A stretch of DNA of 64,000 nt from Cricetomys ansorgei (taxonomy: Eukaryota > Chordata > Mammalia > Rodentia > Nesomyidae). Positions 12,132-20,585 of this stretch are shown here, piece after piece. The DNA is taken from NCBI GenBank assembly GCA_026225945.1, contig JAMJFZ010001258.1, forward strand, positions 6,778,501 through 6,842,500, read 5' to 3'. The translations under genes and the position numbers were made by a program. The notes under the pieces were generated by a model. That model ran no database searches and was not told where the DNA came from. It saw only the letters and a list, made by a program, of their open reading frames with translations. Numbering within the stretch: position 1 is the first letter of the stretch; the number at the start of each line of letters is the position of its first letter.

Positions 12132-12700
12132 CACTCTCTAACACCAGGAACAGAAGAGAGTCTCAACTACAATAAACAGACCAGCCCATGCACAACAGGA
12201 TCAGAACTAGGCTCACGTGGAGAAAAGTTCTTCATGCAGAATGAAATGACAGCAAACTGAAATTGAGTTCACTCCAAGTGAAGAGCGGTGGAGATGGGAT
12301 GAGCAAGAGCAAAAGACATTCGTTTTCTCATTTTCAAGTCAAGGCAAAAGCAATAACACTGCACCATTGTTTCACAGCACATATAAAAATAAAATATACG
12401 ACGATAACAGTACAAGAGATTAAGGAGAGAAATTAGAAACATAGTATTAGATCATCGTTGCAATATGCATGAGGGGATACAGTAGCATTTGAAGGAAGAC
12501 TTTGCTTAATTTTGCGAGGATACGCACTGCACGCTTGACAGCAGGCACTAAAAACAAAACCGATGGTAAGAGAATAATTCAGCAGCAGATATAAAATAGA
12601 ATCATAAAAATGCTTAACTATCCAAAAGGAGACATAATTAAGGGATAGAGGAACAAAGAAAAATAGAACAAAGAATAAACAGCTTATGATGATAAACTTT
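12132..12700. other. A-rich DNA, possibly decayed LINE
   Basis: The plus strand is strongly A-biased, as in old LINE-1 sense strands, but I cannot align it convincingly. No gene is seen. Confidence 0.35.
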
Positions 12701-13300
12701 GATATGCCAACAAATACATTTAAATATAAAAGTGAACATCGCCGTGCTGGATATTGGCTACCTCCCTACAAGTTACTGGTCGGGGAGGCCCCAAAGCTAC
12801 CCTAAGCAATACAGGCTATGGTCATTGCTCTTGATGGTCATGGTTGCCCACCATAACCAGACAATAAGACGGTACAATTAGAGACATCATGGACTTTGGT
12901 TATAGGACACAGAGAAATCAGTCTTGAAATGACCAGGAAACCTCACTGGCTAGCTTTCATATACTGCAATGTGATATGTAGGCTGCTAATAGAGAAAAAA
13001 ATATCCATGGTTTTTCCTACTGCTGGACCCTGCATGCCACAATACCAACCTGTCAGGCAAGATAGACCCACGGGTGTAATAGTGGCAACACTGCTTGTAG
13101 TGGTAACCAACTGCTCCCTTGTTCAGATTTAAGACCTGATCCAAAAGAGAGAATTTGTGTTTAATACTGTAAACATGGTCAAAATCCATGGCTAGGAAAA
13201 TCAGAGTCCCAAGGCTGGAACCTATTGATGTACTTGGTTTTCTCAGTGGTCACATTGTTAAACTCCCTTCTAAATATTTATTTATACCCTCAAACCTGTG
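12701..13300. repeat. Probable unnamed rodent interspersed repeat
   Basis: Phrases such as actgctggaccctgcatgcc, gtgtaatagtggcaacactg and ggtaaccaactgctcccttg resemble a moderately repeated rodent sequence whose name I cannot recall. No ORF above 78 codons is present. Confidence 0.4.
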
Positions 13301-13378
13301 CTGCTCTCAATGTATTCTAGAGAAGCTACTTATTGCAGCATGTTGTGGTTAATGCAGAGACTCATAACTATTCAAAGT

Positions 13379-14106
13379 TGTAGATGTAGATCCAGGCCAA
13401 AAGGCAGTTTATTCTTTGCTAATTTAATCCCCAGTCCTAGAGGGTTTCCATACAATCTAATCTGTGATCCTAGACCTGAATGTTTCTACCTCCGAGGCTT
13501 GCTGCTGGCTGAGCTTACCCTGACTAGTTTCTTCTGAACTCAGAGCTATACTGAACTCAACTGACTCTTCTGGTTGGTTGATTCAATTCACTAGCTGTTC
13601 TGGCTCAAACTCTTCTCCAAATTGGACTGGTTCAAAATGACCTTCAGAGACAACTAACTGTTTCTGAATGAACTCTTCTGACTCTGGCTAACTCCTGCAA
13701 CTTCTCTGACTGAACTGCTTTGCTCTGCTTCAAACTGACTCTTCCTGTCTGACACTGACTTCTTCTGCTGAACTGTCTCTGTGTCTTATCTGACTGATTT
13801 TCTGACTGCTTGACTGAATTAACTCTCTAATTCTTTCTGAGCTCTGCCTCTTGTCTGCTTCCCATCTGCTTCCACACTCTGCTTCTACCTTGCTTCCTTC
13901 TTTGAACTCTGAACTCTACTCTCAGCTTGTCCTTTTAAACTCTGCCTTTGCCTCCCAAATGCTGGGGTTAAAGGCAAGCACCACCACTGCCTTCTGAGTT
14001 GGGATTAAAGGTGTGTGCTACATTTGGGATTAAAGATATGTACTAACATTCTTTCTACCCTAGAGCAGTCATGCTGCCAGATTAAAAGATTAAATGTTCT
14101 TCCATA
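13379..14106 (-). mobile_element. Solo LTR (ERVK-like, CTGACT-rich family), copy 1
   Basis: The plus strand reads the antisense of an LTR. The sense (minus) strand ends ...ctacatctaca and carries an AATAAA polyadenylation signal close to that end (ttattc at about 13410 plus). The body is rich in ctgactctt/ctgaactc words. The flanks caaagt (13373-13378) and ctaagt (14107-14112) match at 5 of 6 positions, fitting a 6-bp target duplication. It is colinear with the copy at 36791-37599. A B1-like stretch (tgctggggttaaaggcaagc) lies inside at about 13961-13980. Confidence 0.7.
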
Positions 14107-14129
14107 CTAAGTTCCTAGAATAAGCCACT

Positions 14130-14665
14130 GTGAGTGCTCAACTGTAAATGAACATCTATATCGAGCCCTGCCCCAAGGCTCAAGGAACACTGGAGAAGAG
14201 GGGGCTAAAAAAATGTAAGAGTCAGAAGACAGCAAGAAACACTAAGGAATGCTGTTCTAATGGCATGGTGGTTGCACACATGAATTCACAGCATCTACAG
14301 TTGCCTGCATTAGACCTACACAAGATGAATCTTATTTAAAAATCTAGCATGGAGAAGAGAGGCACTCCCAAGGCTCCACCCCTAACTGAGGAGCTCTTGA
14401 CAGCCAGTGGCAGCCAAATGAGGAAGAGTCACATTTCTATGATGAATGGACACTTTCCCCAAGCCCCAGTGACTTCACACCCATGTGCATATGGAATACA
14501 GTAACTGGACTCAGTGATTGTATTTTAAGAAGACCGGAAGTTGGGAGGAAGATATCACAGGGGCCCGTAGAGAGCTGGACAGCAGGAGTGAGAGGTGGAT
14601 ATGATCAAGATATATTGTATACAAGCATGAAATTTTCAAATAATAAAATTCGAGATGAAAAAATG
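14130..14665 (+). mobile_element. LINE-1 3' end (3' UTR)
   Basis: Order typical of rodent L1 3' UTRs: cgagccctgccccaaggctc, a gagaagagggggc motif, aatgtaagagtcagaagaca, catgaattcacagcatctac, then near the end gatatgatcaagatatattg and a tacaagcatgaaattttcaa-like terminus. No poly(A) remains. Confidence 0.75.
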
Positions 14666-14754
14666 AATAGACCCAAAATCTAGTTAAAAGACAGACTGTT
14701 GAATGACTTTAACCACAAAAAGGACTCTCCTTGCCATCTTGTGTTATCTGCTAC

Positions 14755-15420
14755 GAATCTACTTTAAGTATAAAGACACAGGGTAAAAAGTAAAAGTAAG
14801 GAGAAATGCATACCATGCTGAACAAAGTGAACACTGAACAAGATGCTAGCACGTTTGTGTCGCCATCTGAGGAGGCAAATTTCAAAACAAAGGCCATTAT
14901 CAAGAGCAAAGAAGGGCACAGCGCGATAAACAGGCCAATTCTCCACATGACAGGCAACTCTCAATGACAGGCATTAAACAAGGTTACATTAGGATGTATA
15001 TAATATCCAGAGTAAGAATCATGACACAGACACCGACAGAACTGGAAGGAAAAAGAAGCAAATGCTAGTTTTATCTGGGGAATCCAATTGCCCTCTCTCA
15101 GCAATTAGACAGCAGGAAGAGATCAGTAACAGTGAAGAGGAACTCTCCATTAGTAACCAACTTATCCTGACAACTGTTTACTTACTTGCAGACACACCTC
15201 TCCGTGCAGCCTGCTTACCCAGATATCTCATATTCTGGCCCATAAGCAAACCTCAACAAATCTAAAAGAATAGGTGGTAGAAGTTGTGTGTTCCAACCAT
15301 AAAAGAAACTAGAATAAATAACTAACAAATATCAGAAAATTTCCCAGACCTTTGCAGTTAGCAACAGACTTCTAAATTAACCTGTATGTAAGAAAGGGTG
15401 TCTCAGGATTCTGCTAAAGG
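14755..15420 (+). mobile_element. Old LINE-1 ORF2 fragment (endonuclease region)
   Basis: Diverged L1 ORF2 words lie in the expected order: aaagacacagggtaaaaagt, gagaaatgcataccatgctg, caaaacaaaggccattatca, agagcaaagaagggcaca, later ctgacaactgtttacttact, gcccataagcaaacctcaac, ccataaaagaaactagaata. Many stops and frameshifts are present. It is probably the 5' part of the same old L1 as 17750-18000 and 18232-18895, split by later insertions. Confidence 0.65.
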
Positions 15421-15747
15421 AACATGCCAGTAAATGACATCTAATGGCACACGGCTATACCCACAGAGCAGAGCTCAGTGCGCCTCGGAGAAGCTCCTTC
15501 TTGCATTCGATGAGAACTAACCAAGAGACCCACAACTGAACAATGTTGAGAGTGAGAGACTTTGGAACACTCAGTCCTAAATGGAACATCTTTATCAAAC
15601 CCGTCCCCTCAGGACTCGGAGAGCTAGGTGGAAGAGGAAATGGAAAGAGCCCGAGGTGATAGATGATTCCACGTAAATGGTGACTTCCAGATGTGAGAGG
15701 ACTGATGCACAAATAAAGTCATGGAGCCTGTTGCCGCATTCATAAGA

Positions 15748-15828
15748 CCTGCACAGGATCAAACCGTGCAGAATCCTGCACAGGATCAAACCATGCAGAA
15801 TCCTGCACAGGATCAAACCGTGCAGAAT
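15748..15828 (+). repeat. 27-bp tandem repeat (3 copies) in L1 3' UTR
   Basis: Three exact-length units at 15748-15774, 15775-15801 and 15802-15828 (cctgcacaggatcaaacc(g/a)tgcagaat). Unit 2 differs by one base. The single-copy version of this word is a normal part of the L1 3' UTR (catgcacagg...gatcaagcc). Confidence 0.95.
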
Positions 15829-16056
15829 CCCAGCACCGACCAGGGGAAATGGACACACATTCCTACCACTAACCGAGAGATTGTTTGCAATTTGTACCTG
15901 CTAGAAAAGGGAAAAACGCTTTTCTCCAATGGAGTGTCACTAGGTGTATCAATCACACTCAGGACAGGCCTCAGGTCCAGGAGTAGTGGGCCAATACAAC
16001 AGGCTCTATGTTTTTTTTGTAGTTCTTGTTTTTCTGTTTGTCTTGTTTTATTTTGG

Positions 16057-17330
16057 TGTATGTGTGTGTGCTGTGTGTGTGTGTGTGCTGTGTGTGTGCT
16101 GTGCTGTGTGTGTGCGTGCTGTGTGTGTGTGTGTGCTGTGTGTGTGTGTGCTGTGTGTGTGTGTGCTGTGTGTGTGTGTGCTGTGTGGTGTGTGTGCTGT
16201 GTGTGTGTGTGTGTGTGTGCTGTGTGTGTGCTGTGTGTGTGCTGTGTGTGTGTGCTGTGTGTGTGCGTGTGTGTGTGTGCTGTGTGTGTGTGTGCTGTGT
16301 GTGTGTGTGCTGTGTGTGTGTGCTGTGTGTGTGTGTGTGCTGTGTGTGTGCTGTGTGTGTGTGTGTGTGCTGTGTGTGTGCTGTGTGTGTGTGTGTGCTG
16401 TGTGTGTGTGTGCTGTATGTGTGCTGTGTGTGTGTGCGTGCTGTGTGTGTGTGCTGTGTGTGTGCATATGTGTGTGTGTGTGCTGTGCTATGTGTGTGTG
16501 TGTGCTGTGTGTGTGTGTGTGTGCTGTGTGTGTGTGTGCTGTGTGTGTGCTGTGTGTGTGTGTGTGCTGTGTGTGTGTGCTGTGTGTGTGTGTGTGCTGT
16601 GTGTGTGCTGTGTGTGTGTGTGCTGTGTGTGTTGTGTGTGTGTGTGTGCTGTGTGTGTGTGTGCTGTGTGTGTGTGTGCTGTGTGTGTGTGTGTGTGTGT
16701 GTGTGCTGTGTGTGTGTGTGCTCTGTGTGTGCTGTGTGTGTGTGTGTGCTGTGTGTGTGTGTGTGCTGTGTGTGCTATGCTGTGTGTGTGTGTGTGCTGT
16801 GTGTGTGCTGTGTATGTGTGTGTGCTGTGTGTGTGCTGTGTGTGTGTGTGCTGTGTGTGTGTGTGTGTGCTGTGTGTGTGTGTGTGTGTGCTGTGTGTGT
16901 GTGTGTGCTGTGTGTGTGCTGTGTGTGTGTGTGTGTGCTGTGTGTGTGTGTGCTGTGTGTGTGTGCTGTGTGTGTGTTTGTGCTGTGTGTGTGTGTGCTG
17001 TGTGTGTGTGTGTGTGCTGTGTGTGTGCTGTGTGTGTGTGTGTGCTGTGTGTGTGCTGTGTGTGTGTGTGTGCTGTGTGTGTGTGTGCTGTGTGTGTGTG
17101 CTGTGTGTGTGTGTGTGCTGTGTGTGTGCTGTGTGTGTGTGTGTGCTGTGTGTGTGTGTGTGCTGTGTGTGTGTGTGCTGTGTGTGTGTGTGCTGTGTGT
17201 GTGGTGTGTGTGTGTGTGTGCTGTGTGTGTGTGCTGTATGTGTGCTGTGTGTGTGTGTGTGCTGTGTGTGTGTGTGCTGTGTGTGTGTGTGCTGTGTGTG
17301 TGTGTGTGTGTGGTGTGTGTATATGTATGG
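16057..17330. repeat. 1.27-kb CTGTGTGTG-type minisatellite array
   Basis: Nearly pure alternating TG is broken at irregular intervals of about 8-24 bp by a single C (…gtgctgtgtg…), with rare variants (gcgtgctg, gctatg, gtatgtg, ggtgtg). No other sequence occurs over about 1270 bp. It lies inside the L1 3' UTR. It is alternating purine-pyrimidine and therefore a Z-DNA-prone tract. Confidence 0.95.
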
Positions 17331-17556
17331 GTCAGAAAGAGGGAGATTGAGCTTTTTCTTTGTTTTTGTTTTGTCTTAACCATTTTCTTCTCTTTTTTAG
17401 TTTGTCCATATTATTTTTGGTTTTGTTGTTGGTGTTTTTCCTACGTTTTGTTTGACAGAGAGAAAAAAGAACATGAAGTTGGGTGGGAAGGATAGGAGAA
17501 GGACTTTGGGAAAGAATATGATCATATGATCAATGGATCGAAATATTGTATGAAAG

Positions 17557-17737
17557 GGTTTTTTTGGTTTGGTTTTTTTTTTGTTGTTGTTTTTGGTTTT
17601 TTTTGAGACAGGGTTTCTCTGTTGTAACTCTGGCTGTCCTGGAACTCACTCTGTAGACCAGGCTGGCCTCGAACTCACAAAGATCTGCCTGCCTCTGCCT
17701 CCTGAGTGCTGGGATTAAGGCATGTGTCATTACTACC
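17557..17737 (-). mobile_element. B1 SINE, antisense, with target duplication
   Basis: The B1 body at 17605-17737 reads gagacagggtttctctgttg...tggcctcgaactcacaaaga...tgagtgctgggattaaggca, the reverse complement of B1. Its poly(A) appears as a T/G-rich tail at 17557-17604. The flanks tgtatgaaag (17547-17556) and tgtataaaag (17738-17747) match at 9 of 10 positions, a good L1-mediated target duplication placed right at the L1 3' terminus. Confidence 0.92.
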
Positions 17738-17749
17738 TGTATAAAAGAT

Positions 17750-18000
17750 TTTTAACTAAAAATTTTAAAAAGAAGTGTAAAGGTAGTATAAAATATTTTT
17801 GAACTGAAGAAGCATGAAATATAACGAAAAAATACAGTATACAGTTAAATCGATGTTTCAAGAGAAGAAATCCTCAAATCACCGAATCTTTCTTATTAAC
17901 AAAGAAGAAACAATAAACCAAACCAAAATTTAAATTGAAAAATACAGGAAGAGGAGAACCAACCAAATTTGGAAATAAAAAAAATCAATGATTTAACACC
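17750..18000 (+). mobile_element. Old LINE-1 ORF2 fragment (between endonuclease and RT)
   Basis: Words such as tatttttgaactgaagaagc, cagttaaatcgatgtttcaa, tcttattaacaaagaagaaa and aggaagaggagaaccaacca fit old L1 ORF2 downstream of the endonuclease. It continues the plus-strand L1 from 14755-15420 after the younger L1 and B1 insertions. Confidence 0.6.
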
Positions 18001-18008
18001 AGAGTGAC

Positions 18009-18236
18009 TTGATAATGCTGACAGCTCTCCAGCTAGAGCGGACACAGTGGGACAGAGACGGGATGACCGACCGAGAGGAACGTGAGCTCTATACTAACGC
18101 TGCAGAAAACATTGCGCTTTTCCTGCGTGCACGGAGGCAATACAAAGACGTTCTCTCCTCGCCTCCACGTACTGTTGCTGTGCAGGACATCCTAGCGAGA
18201 AGAGAGCAACTGGCCCAGAAAGACCGGAGAGGATAA
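18009..18236 (+). CDS. Unrecognised 75-codon CpG-rich ORF lodged in an old LINE-1 (doubtful gene)
   Basis: The ORF starts MIMLTALQLERTQWDRDGM and continues through an acidic/basic, likely helical stretch (…REERELYTNAAENIALFLRA…) to a charged C-terminus ending QKDRRG. Its composition (Arg/Glu/Ala/Leu) looks coding, and the segment is much richer in CpG than the A-rich L1 on both sides. L1 ORF2 resumes immediately after the stop. I recognise no family and see no promoter, intron or poly(A) tail. Most likely it is an inserted fragment of a processed transcript; a real small ORF cannot be excluded. Confidence 0.3.
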   Translation: MIMLTALQLERTQWDRDGMTDREERELYTNAAENIALFLRARRQYKDVLSSPPRTVAVQDILARREQLAQKDRRG

Positions 18237-18781
18237 ATAAAGCTGTCTTTGGACTTGGACAACATGATTGTCTACATAGAAAAATCTTTACAGTGTCTCA
18301 AAAACTGCTCCTGGAACTAACAGATATTTGACAAGGTTGCACATTACAAAAACCAGAAATTCAGATGTGTTTCTAGATACTAGCCGTGAGCATATGGAAC
18401 TTGAAATTGTTTAAATAATATCATTTCTGATGGCATCAAAAGTGCGTAGGCGTGTATCTAGTAGCTATGCCTAGGTTCTTTGTGCTTAAAGCTACCAACC
18501 ACTGGCGTCAAATGTCAAAGAAGACCTCAGTGAATGGAGAAACACAATGTGCTCGTGGAGCCTAGGAGATTCGGTGTTGTTTGGGTGTCAGTTCTCTGTG
18601 TTTTAATCTATACAACCAATGCAGTTTTCATCAGAATCCCAGCAGGCTTACAGGAAGATCAAGAAGCTGATTCTAAAATTTATGTGGAAAGACTAGGAAC
18701 TAGACTAGCCAAAAGAAAAATAAAACTGGAGGAGTAAGAACACCCAATCTAAAAGCCTGATGCAAAATAATAATATTAATA

Positions 18782-18826
<45 letters not shown>

Positions 18827-18895
18827 TAGTAAACCAGACAGTGAGTAAGGCATTGGCAAAAAGATAGACAAACAAGTCACTGGACTACAAGACAG
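18232..18895 (+). mobile_element. Old LINE-1 ORF2 fragment (reverse transcriptase region)
   Basis: The stretch aaataaagctgtctttggac then aacatgattgtctacataga corresponds to the L1 RT region around the F/YADD box, here degenerate (LDLDNM in translation). It is followed by catcagaatcccagcaggct, gctgattctaaaatttatgt, ctagactagccaaaagaaaa and, after the (TAA)n run, a taaaccagacagtgagtaag part. Frameshifts and stops make it dead. Confidence 0.8.
18766..18825. repeat. (TAA)n microsatellite
   Basis: About 60 bp of ATA/TAA repeats interrupt the L1 ORF2 remnant. Confidence 0.95.
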
Positions 18896-18899
18896 AGTG

Positions 18900-19037
18900 G
18901 GGGTCATAAGAGGACGCTGGGTCCCCTGGAACTGAAGATATGGATGGTTTGAGCCCTGCCAGTGCTAGAAACCAAACCCAGCTCCTCTACAAGAGCAACA
19001 AGCGCGCCTAACTGCCGAGCCATAGCTCCAGCCCCAC
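18900..19037 (-). repeat. B2/B3-type SINE, antisense
   Basis: The plus strand ends ...gagcaacaagcgcgcctaac...gccgagccatagctccagcc, the reverse complement of the tRNA-derived B2/B3 head (ggctggagagatggctcag). The preceding ctagaaaccaaacccagctc also fits. Confidence 0.72.
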
Positions 19038-19898
19038 ATCATAGTCTTCCAATGAAGACTCTTGGCAGCTGCTTTGACAAAGGGATCAGGGTCGACATCG
19101 TCAATAGTCAAGGACCAGCTTTGCTCATTTCCCAATACTGTGTGCAGAGGAAGGCACAGCACCTCGAAACCATCCCTTAGTTCAATTGCCAGGAAATGTA
19201 AGAGAAACCCAAACTGAGAGCAAATCTACAGAGTCACTACGCACAAAGCTCATCAGAAGGGTTGAGGTCACTGAAGACAACAGAAAATCTCACAGATTAG
19301 AAAAAAGGGGGAGACTCAATGCTTGGTGGGGTGTTATACTGAGCCTTAGATTAAAACGAAAAGCCAGTAGGAAAACGGAAGTTGGAAGTCTGTGGTTTAG
19401 TTACTGGCTCGAGGTCATTATTCTGAGATTATGTAAAATGTCAACACATGGGAAAGGGAGCAGAGTCAAAGTCTTACACACCTTTCCCATCGCAGTTCCC
19501 AAGCTCTCTGACAGGCCTACACATGTCTAGAATTAAGAAATGATGACGTATATTGAGCAGACTATTTGTAACCTGGTATTAAAATCTCTATCAAGCCAAT
19601 GCAGAAGAAAATGATAATTCACAAAACAGCAAATTTTAGAACTATTCAAAATGAATTTTATGAAACAAAATAATACTCGGTGACTAGGGGAAAAGAGAAA
19701 CTAAGTGACCATAACATTTGAGACAGATCCATCCAAACAGGACATTGGTGACTCAGTATTCCGTCTGAAAAGCTTACTTGGGAAGCTACAGAGGGAGAAA
19801 CAAGTATGAAATAGAGTCAGCGAGGACTAAAGAAAACAGGCGGTAGAGAAAAGGCTATGCCCAAAGAATGCTCCAGGTAGAAGACAGAGTTCTTGCTG
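19038..19898. other. Unique-looking DNA, nothing recognised
   Basis: A 114-codon ORF at 19186-19530 has no recognisable homology. No repeat family was identified. Confidence 0.4.
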
Positions 19899-20165
19899 CA
19901 GAAGTTTATTTCTAGTTAGGTTTAAAATGGTTGTTTTCGCACATTGTTGGGGGAAGGGCTGCCTAGGTCTTGACATCTCGTATTATCTGCAGGTGTTGGC
20001 TTTATGTAAGAGATGTTCGATTCCTCATGATCTGCACCTGCTATCAGTAGAACACCCGAGGAGCTTCTGTGTTGATAAAAACCCTGAGACCAGATGGTCA
20101 AAGTTCCACTGTGCAGGATGGCTCTGGCTGTGAACAGGTGGTTCCCTCTGCTGAGGTCTGGTAGG
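19899..20165 (+). repeat. LTR-like repeat, copy A (pairs with 25995-26225)
   Basis: The stretch gaagtttatttctagttagg...gcacattgttgggggaaggg...atctgcaggtgttggcttta...cctcatgatctgcacctgct is colinear with the reverse complement of 25995-26225. It is probably a diverged rodent LTR family I cannot name. No clean TG...CA ends or target duplication were found. Confidence 0.55.
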
Positions 20166-20364
20166 GTTTGAACCTATGAAAATGCCTCCCTGAATTTATT
20201 GCCGAGCAGTAGCGTAACGTGTACTGCTACAAGTTCTTACTGAAACTATCACAAGCAGAGTCAGGTTAGCCAGTTTCAAGGTTGCTAGCTCACACCCTGT
20301 GAAGCGAGTATACCTATCTGAGTGTTATCTTTGTGAGACATTCTCTGGCCACTTTTCCAGCCAT

Positions 20365-20438
20365 CAGTTAGTATCTGAAGGTTTAGTTAGTATAGTTACT
20401 AACTATAGTTAGCTTACTAACTTCAGTTAGTATCTGAA
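20365..20438. repeat. Nested direct and inverted short repeats
   Basis: The 15-mer cagttagtatctgaa occurs at 20365-20379 and 20424-20438. Between them lie agttagta / tactaact inverted words and the palindrome aactatagtt. It is local, AT-rich and able to fold into a hairpin. Confidence 0.75.
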
Positions 20439-20559
20439 ATTGTCAATCCCTCTGGCAATTTCTGTGATTTGTTTCAAATACAGTTAGATTATTTTTCCTA
20501 ATCTGTAATCCAACATTCTCCTGCACACATGTGAGTACATGCACATGCCCATGTACAAT

Positions 20560-20585
20560 ACACACACACACACACACACACACAA
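20560..20585. repeat. (CA)n microsatellite
   Basis: About 12 CA units. Confidence 0.95.

Larger units (their letters stand above)
15445..17556 (+). mobile_element. LINE-1 3' UTR containing an expanded TG-type array
   Basis: Left part: gacccacaactgaacaatgt, agagactttggaacactcag, aaatggaacatctttatcaa, then a 27-bp repeat, the motif ccaatggagtgtcactaggt and gccaatacaacaggctctat. Right part after the array: agagagaaaaaagaacatga, agttgggtgggaaggatagg, aatatgatcatatgatcaat, aaatattgtatgaaag. Both halves match rodent L1 3' UTR order, so the TG array at 16057-17330 lies where the L1 normally has a short TG/T-rich tract. The long Cys/Val frames here are low-complexity artefacts. Confidence 0.82.

Noticed and set aside
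15721..17495. Very long Cys/Val-rich ORFs (up to 552 codons)
   Set aside because: They are translations of a TG-type array inside an L1 3' UTR, open in all three plus frames and on the minus strand (Thr/His-rich). Low-complexity artefact.
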